Assembly (NCBI GenBank): GCA_951640195.1
Contig: OX621163.1
Span: forward strand, 3,472,001 to 3,536,000
Origin: Porpolomopsis calyptriformis
Taxonomy: Eukaryota; Basidiomycota; Agaricomycetes; Agaricales; Hygrophoraceae
Reading direction: 5' to 3'
Length of the DNA: 64,000 bases
A program made the position numbers and the translations under genes. Every line of letters starts with the position of its first letter. Position 1 is the stretch's first letter. Positions 40,966 to 52,811 of the stretch are shown here, piece after piece. The notes under the pieces were generated by a model. It ran no database searches, was not told where the DNA came from, and worked only from the letters and a program-made list of their open reading frames with translations.

Positions 40966-43900
40966 TCATAATACGGTCACCCAATGAAAGTGCAATTCCT
41001 TGCGTTTTACTCCGAATACGGACATGCCCAGTGATGGTCCTCATCTCCGTCTTTTCGATACTCAAATTCGCGAGAGCATCCTCGCCTGCAACAAGAAACC
41101 ATCCATGATTCAAAAAAGGGATAGCAGCCAGAAAATAGAGTGGACCTTACCAAATAAGCTGCGTGCATACATGTTCGCCGATAGGAAATCACAATTTCCT
41201 GAGGTAGCACCTTCCGGTGTCAAGCAGGACATATTTGTGGCCTTCATGACATGCTTCAAGTAATCTCGGGGATCCCTAGAGAAGCAAAACACAACTCTGA
41301 GCCGGAGGACGGCCCACGGAGGGGTGAAAAAAAAATCGACTCACGATATCGTGGTATTAACATTGACTCTGTTCTCCNNNNNNNNNNNNNNNNNNNNNNN
41401 NNNNNNNNNNNNNNNNNNNNNNNNNNNNNNNNNNNNNNNNNNNNNNNNNNNNNNNNNNNNNNNNNNNNNNNNNNNNNNNNNNNNNNNNNNNNNNNNNNNN
41501 NNNNNNNNNNNNNNNNNNNNNNNNNNNNNNNNNNNNNNNNNNNNNNNNNNNNNNNNNNNNNNNNNNNNNNNNNNNNNCACTCAAATTCAGTCCACATACT
41601 CCGGAACTGAACGGACAAAAACATCATTCGAGCTTATGAATGTGGTGCACATATTTTCCACTTACCAGTGCTTCATTGCAGTGCGCGGGTTTGATATAGT
41701 CCATTATGACTATGTGTATATCATTCAGAATGACGCAGGCTTCTGACATGTTGCTCCCCTCCCAGAGGATGCTGCCAAATATGACACCAGTCTCGGTCGA
41801 TGAAACCTAAATAGTGTCCAGAGCAGACTAGTGTCCAGAGCAGACCGGCAAGTCATCAGATATTTCGTCTTGCCGAGAAAATGACATGTGTTTACGCACC
41901 TTGATGGTAGCCTTTATGCTCTGGAATCCATGAGGGGGAATAGTATAAACCGACGGTCGTTCAACAATTTTTAAATCCCCCAACGTCGCAAAGTCCAAAC
42001 AAAGATTCTGCAGAGTATTTGGGGTCTGATTCACAAGCAGGACATCTGACGAAATACAACGAAGAGGAATGATCATGAGAGGCAACAAAGGACGAATTGC
42101 TTAACCAACCTAACATAATATCGAAACCATGCATCTTAACGTACACCTCAGCATATATAGGATCAGAAAAGCCTGATTCAAGAGAGTTGAGTAAGGTCAT
42201 TCACTCAACTAATAAACAAGACGAACCTGGGGGCTGAGAAATACGGCTGAGATTAGAAATGAAGTCTTCGTGCGATTCCCCTGCCCCAGTAGCCCTCCCG
42301 ACGTCCTCGTCGTACTACAATTAGACGTATTAGTGACGATCTCATACCTGGAACGAAATCCATTACATCGATCGCATCATCTGCCGTTTTTCTGGAGAAC
42401 TGTCTAAATAGCAAGAGGTCGTCAACTTGCACAACGGCTGCCTTCGTACACTCCGCCTCCTTCTTCTCTGTCGCCTTCTTCTACGACCGAATTTCAGCAT
42501 CAGGCAAAGAAGCAGGTTGATGAGAAAAAGTACACCAACTTCTTGTGCAGTCAGCATCTTGGAGTATGCAGCCTTTGTGTCCTTCAGGAAAATTTGGCGA
42601 ACGGAAGGGGACTCTTCAAGCTCCCTCAGGGTCTGTATGCAATTGAGGACACGCTCGTTCGAGTCCTCGTCAATTTGCGCAGTCACAAACTTGGACACGA
42701 ATGATAGATATCATGACCAACGTCGCCTGTCGGACCATAATTCAGTTCCCACCCATCCTCCCAAAAAGAACTTGCAAAAAAAAAAAAAAAACTTCAGCAC
42801 GCAGCGTGTTCGCCGCAGTTTGATCCTTCGTCTGACGGGCGAATCGTAAAATCATTTTCGTCAGCGTCGCAGCCAACACAGCACCAGTGAAGAAATCTCC
42901 ACACAAGATAAGCGCTAAGAAGGGATAGGGGGAAATTATTTCAGTGGACTAGATCAACATACTACACCTCTGATCGACTCACTTCTCAGAGGTGGCTTAG
43001 CGGCCGCCTTGACTGCTTCCAACCGCGCAGCAGATGTGCTCGTAAAGGCCGTCTCAGTTACATACGTCCCATCCGCCAAGACTCTCGGCCTCCCCCCCCC
43101 TCCCTCCGCTCTGGTTTTTTCCTTGTCCTTCTCTCCATCCCTAGCCTCGCCTTCCTCGCCACCCTCACCCGCTTCATCCAACAACCGTTGCTCTGACGCT
43201 AATATCGGGATCTCTCCCAACACCTTTCTAATCTCCTGCATTGCCGCCTGGATATCCGCAACGCTCTCGATGTACTCGCCTAAGATCCACAGCACACCGC
43301 GGAAGACCTTGCCAGACTTGATCTCTCCAAGGGTTTGGTGTAACTTTTCGCAGATTGTCTGTCGTAGGTGAGGGAACCTTTCCACTACCTCGCTTTTTTG
43401 AGGGAAAAAAAAATTCAGTCAGTGATGGCACTTGATAGCTATTTACGCACCGGACAAACGCGACCACATCGAGCGCAGAAGGATTGCTTGAGTTACCTAG
43501 AAACTCCATCAACGCATGCACAACGCTCGCCGCTACTTCGGAAAACTTGATGGCAGTAACATGGATGGATTGGACGAGGAGTTGCCTATACTCGGGGACC
43601 TAGCATCCAAACACGGTTAGAGATGTACATTGCTGAGAACGATGACATCTCTTACCTTCTCAAAGTCCTGCTCCTGGGTCTTCTGCAGTTGTTTCTTGAG
43701 GAATAATACAACTTCCTCGACATTCCGACTCGAAGTCATAGTTAGGGCGATGTTAATGGCTTTCCGTCGGACTTCCATGTCGGCACTACTCAACGATACA
43801 ATTTAGAATACCTGGAAGAATAGATGGGGGGCAAAATGAACCTTGAGAGAACCTGAAGGACGTCCATGATAAGACTGTCAAGCACAGGGCCGTGTTTTGA

Positions 43901-45135
43901 ACGAAGCGCATCTAGACGATCTAAGACAATAAGTTTAACATTGTTATCCGCTCTTTGATGACGAGGTTGGCGAGACATGAAGCGGCGGCTAAAGTGACAT
44001 CAATGTAAACCTTCTCACCATCGCAGACGTAGTTGAAACTTACCTTTCACTGCCGCGGGATTTTGTGTGAGTGTGGTGAGAGTGGTAGCCGCCTCATACT
44101 TGACAGCATGCGAGGAGGCGCCAAGAAGGTCGAGTATGCAGCGGATGTAGCGAGTATGCAGCGGATGTAGCGAGTCTGATAGAATATTTCAGTCAGTCAG
44201 ACCTGATCTTCAAAGGAGAAAATAACTTGCCCGATGTGCCGAGTCGTTCTTGCAATCCAGTCGGATTACCTCAATGATGCTCATCTGTAACAACTCTTCG
44301 AGCCCAGTGATCTGATCGTACAGACTCAAAATCCATTCGACAGCTTTCGGCATAGAGCAGTGCGCAAGGAATACAAACGCGTTACGTTTGCAGGTTGCAT
44401 CGGTCTCGGCGGCGAGAAAGGTCTGCATGAGCTCTAGCGCATCGGGTATGAGATTTTCGAACTCGCGGTAGATGGAGTAGATGGCAAAGACGGCGTTCTT
44501 TCGAACATACGAGTGGCGGTGCTCAAGGCATGAACGACAAGTGGGAACGAGAGGTTCTAGAAGCTCTGCGTCTTTGGAAATTTTTTGTAGGAAGCGGAGT
44601 GTCGCGCCGCAAATGTATTCATTAGGGTGTTGCTGAAGGTGTCTTCATAGGATGAAAATGGATGGCCACTCGAAACACTCACGAGGTCATTACGGATGGC
44701 ATTACTTCAGATAGAGTTAGCCTAGCGAGTTTGGAGAACACGAAGAGACACATACACAACCAGAATCATTTCTTGCTTGAGCTTGCCGTTCTCGTCATAC
44801 TTTGGGCATACTTCCCAATAAAAATGGAGCAATCTTTTCAACCTTTTGTTCCGTGAGGGCATGACATATTGAATAATTGGCATAAGGAGAGTGGGCTAAC
44901 GGGGGTCAACTAACTGAACATAATGGCCGCAACCAACGAATAAAAGGGACTTTACCTGCGGGTTTCCATTGATGGTGGAGATGAGAATCTTCCGCAAGGT
45001 GTTAATCTTGACTTCGTCGGTGCCCTTCTCCAAGCCAGCTTTGAGTTCCTGGGTGGACAACGACTCTGAACTGGCTTCAAAGACGAAGGCGTTTCTAATG
45101 AAGGGATTTCTAAAGCGGCACACGTCGAGCACGAC
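40966..45135 (-). pseudogene. COPB1: COPB1 (coatomer beta), left copy, frameshifted
   Basis: Nearly full-length coatomer beta on the minus strand: [20 protein letters not shown] at the start, [20 protein letters not shown], adaptin-like repeats ([28 protein letters not shown]), [44 protein letters not shown], and the C-terminal appendage ([35 protein letters not shown], [19 protein letters not shown]). Introns are numerous and short. A 20-bp tandem duplication (44131-44150 and 44151-44170) shifts the frame after RYIRCI. The 200-N gap sits in this gene but apparently removes nothing. The last residues merge into HUL5 sequence. Confidence 0.93.
41378..41577. other. Assembly gap (200 N), apparently zero-length
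   Basis: The flanks, read on the minus strand, are GAATTTGAGTG and GGAGAACAGAG. In the right-hand COPB1 copy the same sequence is contiguous (gaatttgagtgggagaacag, about 61710). No real sequence appears to be missing. Confidence 0.9.
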
Positions 45136-45406
45136 AAGCAGCACTCCTAAAAGAAAATCCTTCAATGCTCTCCTTCATGCCAAATCCACACCACCTAGCA
45201 GAGGACCAGTTGCTTGAGCTCCTCCTTCAGCTCAAGGTACGTTCCATTCCATATCTTGACCTCCATCCAACTGTTCAATCCACCAGAAAACCACACCTGA
45301 ATCGGCACGCGCGATCCTGAATTCTCAACCGCAGATCGCCTACGCCCTCATCACTCTCATGGTGAACATCAACGCCGTGAACATCGATGTCCTCCAGGCC
45401 CGTCCA

Positions 45407-46540
45407 TTACTTCACTTGCGTTATACCATCCTCACATATCTCCAACAGAAAACAGTGGCAGCTTTCGGAGCCGCACAAGCCCAACGAATTTAGCAAAACA
45501 TCGCCCTGTCTGACCACCACCTCGTATTGTGCGTTCTTCAACGACGGTCGCGTCGTCTCCACGATGCCGTACACTTTGTCGATAGAGCAGTGTAATCGGC
45601 CGTTTGCGATGAACCGCGATAATTCACTGAAGGAAGTGAATTTTTGAGAGGGAACCATCACCCGAAGAAAGGGAATCACCTGTCCACAAACTCTTGCTCA
45701 CGCCAAATGCTCGGCTGAGACTGTCAAGTGTAAGACTCCGATAGGATTCCAACAGCTGGCTGTAGGCGAGGATACGCATCTCGCGTATGTAGTAGCGAGC
45801 GTGTGGGGAGAGGAGACGAGAAGGTAAGAGCAGGGTTTGCTCGAGTGTGGCTAAATTGTGACCGTTTGAGGATAAGGGACCGAGGGAAAGAAAATAACTC
45901 ACCGAGTGCAACAAAGAACTTGTCGTAATGACAGTCGTACAGGTTTTTGACCAGGTCACCTAGGATGGGGAGTTCGGGGAGGGCTTGGGTCACTTCTGGT
46001 GCAGCAATGATCTACGTTCGCTTGGGATATCGGTAATATGTTCGTGAGGGGAAATCCCATCCTCTCACCTTTTTCTTCAAATCAACTCTTTTAAGCGTCA
46101 GCGTGTTCGCAATGACCGTTAGAGCAACAAATGCATTGTATGAAAGCAGCTCCGGCAGTGAATGTAGAGAGGGCGTCGATAAAAAGCTCGCCGCATCGTT
46201 TGAACTGACGGATAGAAAGAAGGTGAAGGCCGTTGTAGACCTTGAGCCGATTACGTCGATCCCAGTCACCACCTGCCTCGATTAGCCTGTCGAGACAAAC
46301 AGACGGTCCGTCAAGTGTTCAAGGACTTTGAGAGGTAAGAACGCACTTGTCAGCTTGTTTTAGTTGTGTAGAGATAAGTTCATGGTCGCCGAAGAAAAAA
46401 CCGATTCTGACAAGAGTGAGTACGATGTCTATCCGAGAACTGAGTCCTGGAGTCTTCTCTCGTGCAAGTTGCTGTGCTTCTATCGATCGGTCCTGAGCGG
46501 TGTACAGATATGCCCAGGACATGTGCTTCTCTGCGGCGGT
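45407..46540 (-). pseudogene. RPN7: RPN7/PSMD6 proteasome lid subunit, left copy, broken
   Basis: From AAEKHMSWAYLYTAQDRSIE (5' truncated) through KIDIVLTL-type RIDIVLTLVRIGFFFGDHE, STQLKQADK, LERVDLKKKV-like [49 protein letters not shown], and the PCI-domain end [31 protein letters not shown]; stop at 45407. RPN7 is a 26S proteasome lid subunit. Two nucleotides are missing near 46151-46156 (gccggagctg versus gccacggagctg on the right), shifting frame. The upstream end joins a Ser-rich sequence at about 46545. Confidence 0.9.
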
Positions 46541-46544
46541 AAAG

Positions 46545-47134
46545 GTGCCTTGTGAGAGAGGGAAGGACGTGCGGGTCGTGGAGAGGGGATGGAGGAGCAG
46601 GAGGCAGCGGAGGTACGTGGAGAGGAGGCGGAGCCAGAAGAACTGGTGGAAGAGTTGCGATTGTGGGGGATACGTTGCTGTTGTGTGGTGGTAATGGTAG
46701 AGACGGAAGAAGTGGTGCGATGTGCACCATTGGAGAGCTGTTGAGAAGGGGTACTGCTGGTGCGATTGCGAAGGGCGGGGGATGAGGGAGTGGAATGGCC
46801 ATTGTTGGAGGTACTTTTAGCGCTTTGGGCGCTGTTTGTCCGCGGTCGTGAACTGCCATAGTTGTGGCCGTGGCTGGAGGCGGAGTTGACGGAAGAGGTA
46901 GAATCTGAAGCATCTCTATGACGGTATGGAGGCTGGGGAGTGAAGGGTGCCAATCTGGGGAGTCTGTGGTATGGTTGAGGTGGGAGTTGCCAGCTCTCAG
47001 CTGGCAACCGAGATGGGCGGCGGGGCTGGGTTGAACATGTACGGTAAAAAAATAAGAATAAACAGTAAAATAAAACAAATAACTTACCTTGAACGGGGTT
47101 CCCTGCTTGAGGAACCATCGACACCGTCGGGCAT
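46545..47134 (-). CDS. Ser/Pro-rich low-complexity ORF, uncertain
   Basis: Starts MPDGVDGSSSREP at 47134. A probable intron lies at 47087-47026 (donor gtaag, acceptor cccag), followed by a long Ser/Thr/Pro-rich frame (DSTSSVNSASSHGHNYGSS in one frame). The preferred downstream frame does not join cleanly to this exon, so the model is tentative. It is truncated on the 3' side by fusion to RPN7. Divergent from the coiled-coil gene that starts 143 bp away. Confidence 0.35.
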
Positions 47135-47159
47135 TGTCGTCCTGCTGAGGGTGATGGGT

Positions 47160-47215
47160 GGCTGAGTATGAAGACTCCGACAACCACTCAGCTGTCGGAG
47201 TTTTCGTACTCAGCC
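47160..47215. repeat. 23-bp inverted repeat between divergent ORFs
   Basis: Arms 47160-47182 (ggctgagtatgaagactccg...) and 47193-47215 pair over 23 bp with two mismatches and a 10-nt loop. A third copy of tgtcggagtt lies at about 47224. It sits in the promoter space between the Ser-rich ORF and coiled-coil gene 2. Confidence 0.75.
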
Positions 47216-47277
47216 ACTAAATGGCTGTCGGAGTTTCTGCTTAGTCATTTGCGACTCTGTCCGGGTGGTTTACCATC

Positions 47278-47805
47278 ATGTCCGACAGAATCCTCCAAGC
47301 ATTGCAAGAACTGCGGGATGAAATGAACGCAAAAAGGAGGGAGGATATGAAGCTAATGTCAACCCGATTTGACAATTTGGATACCCACTTTACAGGACTT
47401 GCGAACGACTTCACCCAATTGGGGGACAACCTCCACCAATCATTTCAAACATGGGCCAAAGAGGCCGAAGACAGGGTCGCCTTGAATGTTCTCGCAGTCA
47501 ACAAGCCTCGTATTGATGCCCTCTGAGATTACATCCACACACTCAAACCATGCAATTGGTAAATTCCCATTTATCAATGAACCATTGTTGGCTCATTTAA
47601 TTTCCTCTAAAGCTCATCTGCCCTGATGGCTGCCACTCCCATTGAATGCAAAAAACCATGCCATTGGTAATTATCTTTTTCCTCTTAGACTACTTTTCTC
47701 ATAGCATTCAGCAAACCGCACCAACCCACTTTCTTTGAGGAAGATGAAGACGAAGAACACACATCTAGGGTCTCTTCGGAAAGTAGGGGGACATTTGGGA
47801 AATGA
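47278..47805 (+). pseudogene. Unrecognised small coiled-coil protein, copy 2, one nonsense codon
   Basis: Exons 47278-47558, 47613-47666 and 47712-47805 have the same phases as copy 1. Start MSDRILQALQELRDEMNAKR; coiled coil with STRFDNLDTHFTGLANDF; exon-2 motif IECKKPCHC across the junction; acidic-Ser last exon ending SRVSSESRGTFGK. TGA at 47524-47526 stands where copy 1 has glutamine (NALQDHV versus DAL-stop-DYI); CGA to TGA would explain it. Conserved splice sites and C-terminal motif indicate selection on both copies in the past. Function unknown. Confidence 0.6.
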
Positions 47806-48009
47806 GTTGGTGATGTTGTGTCTCGACTCAAACCATACCCTTTGTACTCGGTCTTTCAGTCTCGCTGATTTCTGATGGCTTGTAAACAATGGTTCAGATC
47901 ATTGCACCCTCTCCTCTCTGTGCCATCTACGCCACCTGCCTCACGACGTTCATCTTTTACTGCGTTATAAAACTCTACCATCTTTGCTCAACACAATACA
48001 ACGGTTATC

Positions 48010-51000
48010 ATCACCAACATCGTTGACAATCAGTCACCGTCGCCTTCAACCTTTCTCCCTTATCTTGTCGCTCTCTTGTCCGTCTATGAGCTTGGTCCTT
48101 CGGCAGCTCCAATCCCCAGATACGATGGCCCCACAGATAAACAGATGGATATCATCCTCAGGTCGCTCAGTGCAATGGCGAGACGGATGTACACTGCAGA
48201 AGACACGCTTGCTTCCATTAAAGCGTCCGAGAGCTGGCAATTGAACGGAACAGATACAAAAAATGAGACGAAGTGTGGGTGATATACCCTCCTTCACCAA
48301 CGAGCTTTCACCGCATTCTATCTATCATCACATCATCGCCAACGGTGAGTCCCACCCAAGCAACAATAATGGCGCCATCGAACAGGACGTCGAAATGGAA
48401 CCACGAGATGACGACCATTCATCCACCATCCCCTGTCCACCCCCAAATGGCCGCCCGGAACATATCTCCCTCGAAAACCTCACAAGCTTTGCCCCAACCA
48501 AGCATACCCGATACCTTTACACCACAACGGCCTCCGCGCCGGCCTCTTCCCATGGACATCACTCCATCTGCCCGACCTGCGGGAGGGTCGCCACCGACGC
48601 CACCACCATGAGACATGTGTACACCGACCCTTCTGTCGGTTTGTCTTCCGTTGCGTTCGAGAGCGGGATGAGTGCCGTCGAGGAGCTGCGGTTGCTCAAG
48701 GCACAAGTCCAAGATGTCGCTCGTGTTTGTAACGCCGTCGCTAGGGGTGACTTATCTCAGAAGATAACCGTGCCAGTACAAGGCGTCGTCATGGTCCAAC
48801 TCAAAGACGTTATCAATACTATGGTGCGAATTACTCTATCATAATTCCATTGTACGCCACCGTTATATTGTACATAGGTCGATAAATTGGGACAGTTCGC
48901 TAAGGAGGTTACTCGAGTCAGTCAAGAGGTCGGCACAGAAGGGTGAGTGATCTTTTGCCACCATGCAGAATTACTAGTAAACTCGGCGGACAAGCTCTTG
49001 TCCTCGACGTCGAAGGAACCTGGCGAGAACTCACAGGCGTAGTCAACAACCTTGCCGCTAATCTCACTAGTCAAGTCCGGTCGATTGCAAAAGTCACCAA
49101 GGCAGTCGCACTAGGAGACTTGTCCAAGCAGATCGAAGTGGATGCCCGCGGCGAGATCTTAGATTTGAAGAACACCGTGAACGGTATGGTCGTGCGACTC
49201 CGTGCGTTGGCGGCGGAAGTGACGAGGGTGACGCTGGAAGTAGGCAGTAAAGGGAAGCTCGGGGGGCAAGCGCATGTTCCAGACGTGGAAGGTGTTTGGT
49301 TCGAGCTTGTCAGGAATGTAAGTGTCTATTTTGAGTTTTTGAGTGGATGTACGGTTGCCTTATCTCATTCTTATAAAAGGTCAATCGAATGTGCTCAAGT
49401 TTAACCGATCAAGTTCGCTCGATTGCTCATGTCACCACCGCTGTAGCCAAGGGCGACCTTACACAGAAGATTGAGATACTTGTCGAGGGGGAGATGGCAA
49501 CGCTCAAAGGAACTGTCAATTCTATGGTGGACCAGTTGAGTACATTTGCGAGTGAGGTTACGAGGGTTGCTCTCGAGGTGGGGACTCAGGGAATACTCGG
49601 TGGTCAAGCTAGGGTCGAAGGGGTGCAGGGCACTTGGGCCGACCTGACGAGGAATGTTAATGTGCGTTTGTTCTACTTTCTTGTGATTCTGTAAACACAC
49701 GCCCCCTTCCTTCTCCAGAAAATGGCAAGCAACTTAACGGATCAAGTGCGTTCAATCTCAGAAGTGACGAAAGCCGTGGCGCTGGGCGACCTCGGGAAAC
49801 TTGTGAACGTCGATGTGCAGGGCGAGATGCTCGATCTGAAGATGACTGTGAATTCCATGGTAGCCCAGCTGTCGACTCTCGCGAAGGAGGTGACTCGGGT
49901 ATCACTAGAGGTAGGGACAGGGGGCATTTTAGGTGGGCAGGCGTTTGTTCCGGATGTACAGGGGACGTGGAAGGTGTGTTGTGTTCTGCGACTTTTTTTT
50001 TCTCGCTCATTCTATCCCATAGGTTCTCACCGACAACGTGAACTTTATGGCGATGAACTTGACGAATCAAGTGCTCTCAATCGCCGAGGTTACCAAGGCC
50101 GTTGCTGGAGGCAATTTGACGAAGAAGATCGAGGTAGATGTGAGGGGTGAGATTTTGGGACTGAAGGAGACGGTTAATGGGATGACAGAGAGTTTGAGCC
50201 TATTTGCTGATGAGGTTACGCGTGTGGCGAGGGAGGTCGGGACCGAAGGGCGATTAGGAGGGCAAGCCAGGGTTACGAATGTCGGTGGGACTTGGAAGGT
50301 GAGGACCCTACCTCTTGTTTCTCACGAGGGCACTGATGTTGTTGGGTAGGACTTGACAGACAACGTGAATGTTATGGCTAACAATGTGTGTTTTCTTGTT
50401 TCTTTATCACCGCATTCTGACATTTTCTTTCTGCTCTAGCTCACTTTGCAAGTCCGGTCGATTGCCGTTGCGACCGTACGTCCATCCCACTTTGAGCATT
50501 CCATCATTGTCTTTAATGAGCCCATTTGCACATTCCCTGCTCATATAGACCGCAGTAGCTTGTGGGGATCTCACGCAGAAGATCACTGGTGTGTCGGTCT
50601 CGGGCGAAATGTTAAGCCTCGTGAACACAATAAACGACATGATTGACCAACTAGCGATATTTGCTGCCGAGGTGAAGAAAGTAGCGCGCGAGGTCGGGAC
50701 AGAAGGGAAATTGGGAGTGCAGGCTGAGGTTGGGAACGTGCAGGGTATTTGGCAGGAGATCACGTACGACGCCCGTCCCTGTGGTCCAAGTGGTACGTTT
50801 ACTAATGGCTTCCGTGGTGGTATTTGGATCGGCAGATTATCTGTGAATACCATGGCGGGGAAATTGACAACTCAGGTTCTCGGGTTCGCGCAGATATCGG
50901 CGGCGGCCATGGACGGCGATTTCACGCGGTTCATCATAGTTGAGGCGAGTGGGGAGATGGACTCGCTCAAGACGCAGATCAATCAAATGGTTTACAATTT

Positions 51001-51899
51001 GAGGGATAGTATACAAAAGAATACCGCCGCGAGGGAGGCAGCTGAGTTGGCCAATAGGAGTAAGAGTGAGTTTTTGGCAAATATGTCGCATGAGATCAGG
51101 TTCGTCTGTCTTTCGTTCGTTTTAGTTCTGGCTCTGATGCGAAGGTGATACTAGGACCCCAATGAATGGGATTATTGGGATGACAGAGTTGACGCTTGAT
51201 AGTGACCTGAATCGATCGCAGCGGGAGAGCCTTTTGTTGGTTCATAGTCTCGCGAGATCGCTTCTGTTGATCGTTGACGACATTCTTGATATATCGAAAA
51301 GTATGTCTCGATTTACCCTTCATTGTATGTTGCCCTTCCTGAATTGTCTTCTTTCCACCCCTAGTTGAGGCGGGTCGTATGACTATGGAGGCAGTATCCT
51401 ATTCTCTGCGCCAGACCGTTTTCGGTATCCTCAAGACGCTGGTCGTCCGTGCCTGACAGAATAATCTGGATCTTACCTACAACGTCGAAGCCGACATTCC
51501 TGATCACCTTATTGGCGACTCCCTGAGGCTGCGACAGGTTATTACCAATCTGGTTGGGAACGCCATCAAGTTTACGCCACCATCCAAGGTTCGCAAGGGT
51601 CACGTCAATTTGAGCACGCGACTGCTGGCCCGGGATGACCTGAGTGTCACTCTGGAATTTTGTGTCACAGACACAGGGATTAGGATAGCCAAAGATAAGC
51701 TTAATTTGATATTTGACACATTCTGCCAGGCGGATGGGTCTACTACCAGGGTAAGTACACCGATTCAGGTTGTTTTTGCGGGCTACGAGAACTCATTCAC
51801 CTGGTAGGAGTACGGGGGTACTGGTTTGGGCCTTTCCATCTCGAAGAGGTTGGTGTTGTTGATGCAGGGCAACGTGTGGGTGGAGAGTGAGGCCCAGTG
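48010..51899 (+). pseudogene. Group III hybrid histidine kinase, copy C, disabled
   Basis: Same architecture as copy A: N-terminal region, seven HAMP repeats, H-box ([10 protein letters not shown], intron, TPMNGIIGM), N-box ([16 protein letters not shown]), G1 (DTGIRI) and, only here, G2 ([15 protein letters not shown], about 51810), ending WVESEAQ-stop near 51899. The receiver domain is absent. Lesions: the start codon position reads ATC (48010), one extra T near 48264 shifts frame after TDTK, and TGA at 51454-51456 replaces serine (TCA in copy A). The H-box frame is intact, unlike copy A. Both copies have DTGIRI, where DTGIGI is usual. Confidence 0.9.
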
Positions 51900-52811
51900 A
51901 AAAACCCGTTTATTTAGAACGAGTTGCAATGATGCAACAGATGGCTGGGTACCATTTCCCCACTCTAAATCGACATATTTGTTGGGTTACTTTTTCAGAT
52001 TGGCTCCAGACGGAGCTCGCGCCGTCTTGGTGCAAAGGATGGGTATGTCATTATCCTTGATTTTACATTCATAGATGCTTTTCATAAACCTCGAGCTTTT
52101 CCCATCATCTGATGTCCTCACCGTTATAGAGATTTATTGTCTCCATTTACCGTTAAAACTCTTGTCTTCATAGCAAACTGGTTTTTCCAAGTAACGGTCA
52201 TCTTTGCATCGAATGCCCTTTGCCACAAAAATCTCAGAGTTGACATTATCAACAAGTCTCACTCAGCTGGCGAGGCGTCTTTTTTACAAGTGCGGATCTA
52301 CACCGAATACAAGCCACCTTACCCCAACAGGGCCCGCGGATATTGTAATAGCCACAGGGGGAGAGGTTGCCACGCACACCCTGAGCCGCGGGGGGATTTG
52401 CAGGGGCGGTATCGGTCATGGGTGTGTGGGTGTGGGTGTGGGTGTGGGTGTGGGGGATAATCCAGGTTTGGCACGTGGACCAGGGCGGATGATCGATCGA
52501 TCGAGGGACATGTGCGTTCCGTCCCTTGCTCCGTTTCCCCAACAAGTCAATAAAAACTCAAGTGAGATCATCGATCCTGGGACCGATTCCAGCATCAGAA
52601 AGATCAATTCGATCACCGCTTACCACCACCACCCCACACGCACCCTTCTTCACTCCCTTTCCCAAGCACCGGCTCGGATTCACTTTTCAATTCTAAACGG
52701 CAATATACACATGTATAGCTATAATGTATATCAATAGAAGAACAAAGGGGAATCCGAAATTGTATTATCACCACGCACACGTAAGGTACCCATCACATTC
52801 TCACCAGCCAT
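51900..52811 (+). other. Unassigned sequence after HK copy C
   Basis: An open frame at 52204-52737 (…LARRLFYKCGSTPNTSHLTP…PADIVIATGGEVATHTLSRG…) has intron-like neighbours (about 52075-52200) and may be another gene fragment, but I do not recognise it. It contains a gtgtgg hexanucleotide repeat at about 52420-52456, read in frame as Val-Gly repeats. Confidence 0.3.
52420..52456. repeat. GTGTGG microsatellite
   Basis: Five or more gtgtgg units in a row. Confidence 0.9.

Noticed and set aside
41251..41746. Open frames running through the N gap
   Set aside because: Translation of N gives artificial open frames; the real gene here is COPB1 on the minus strand.
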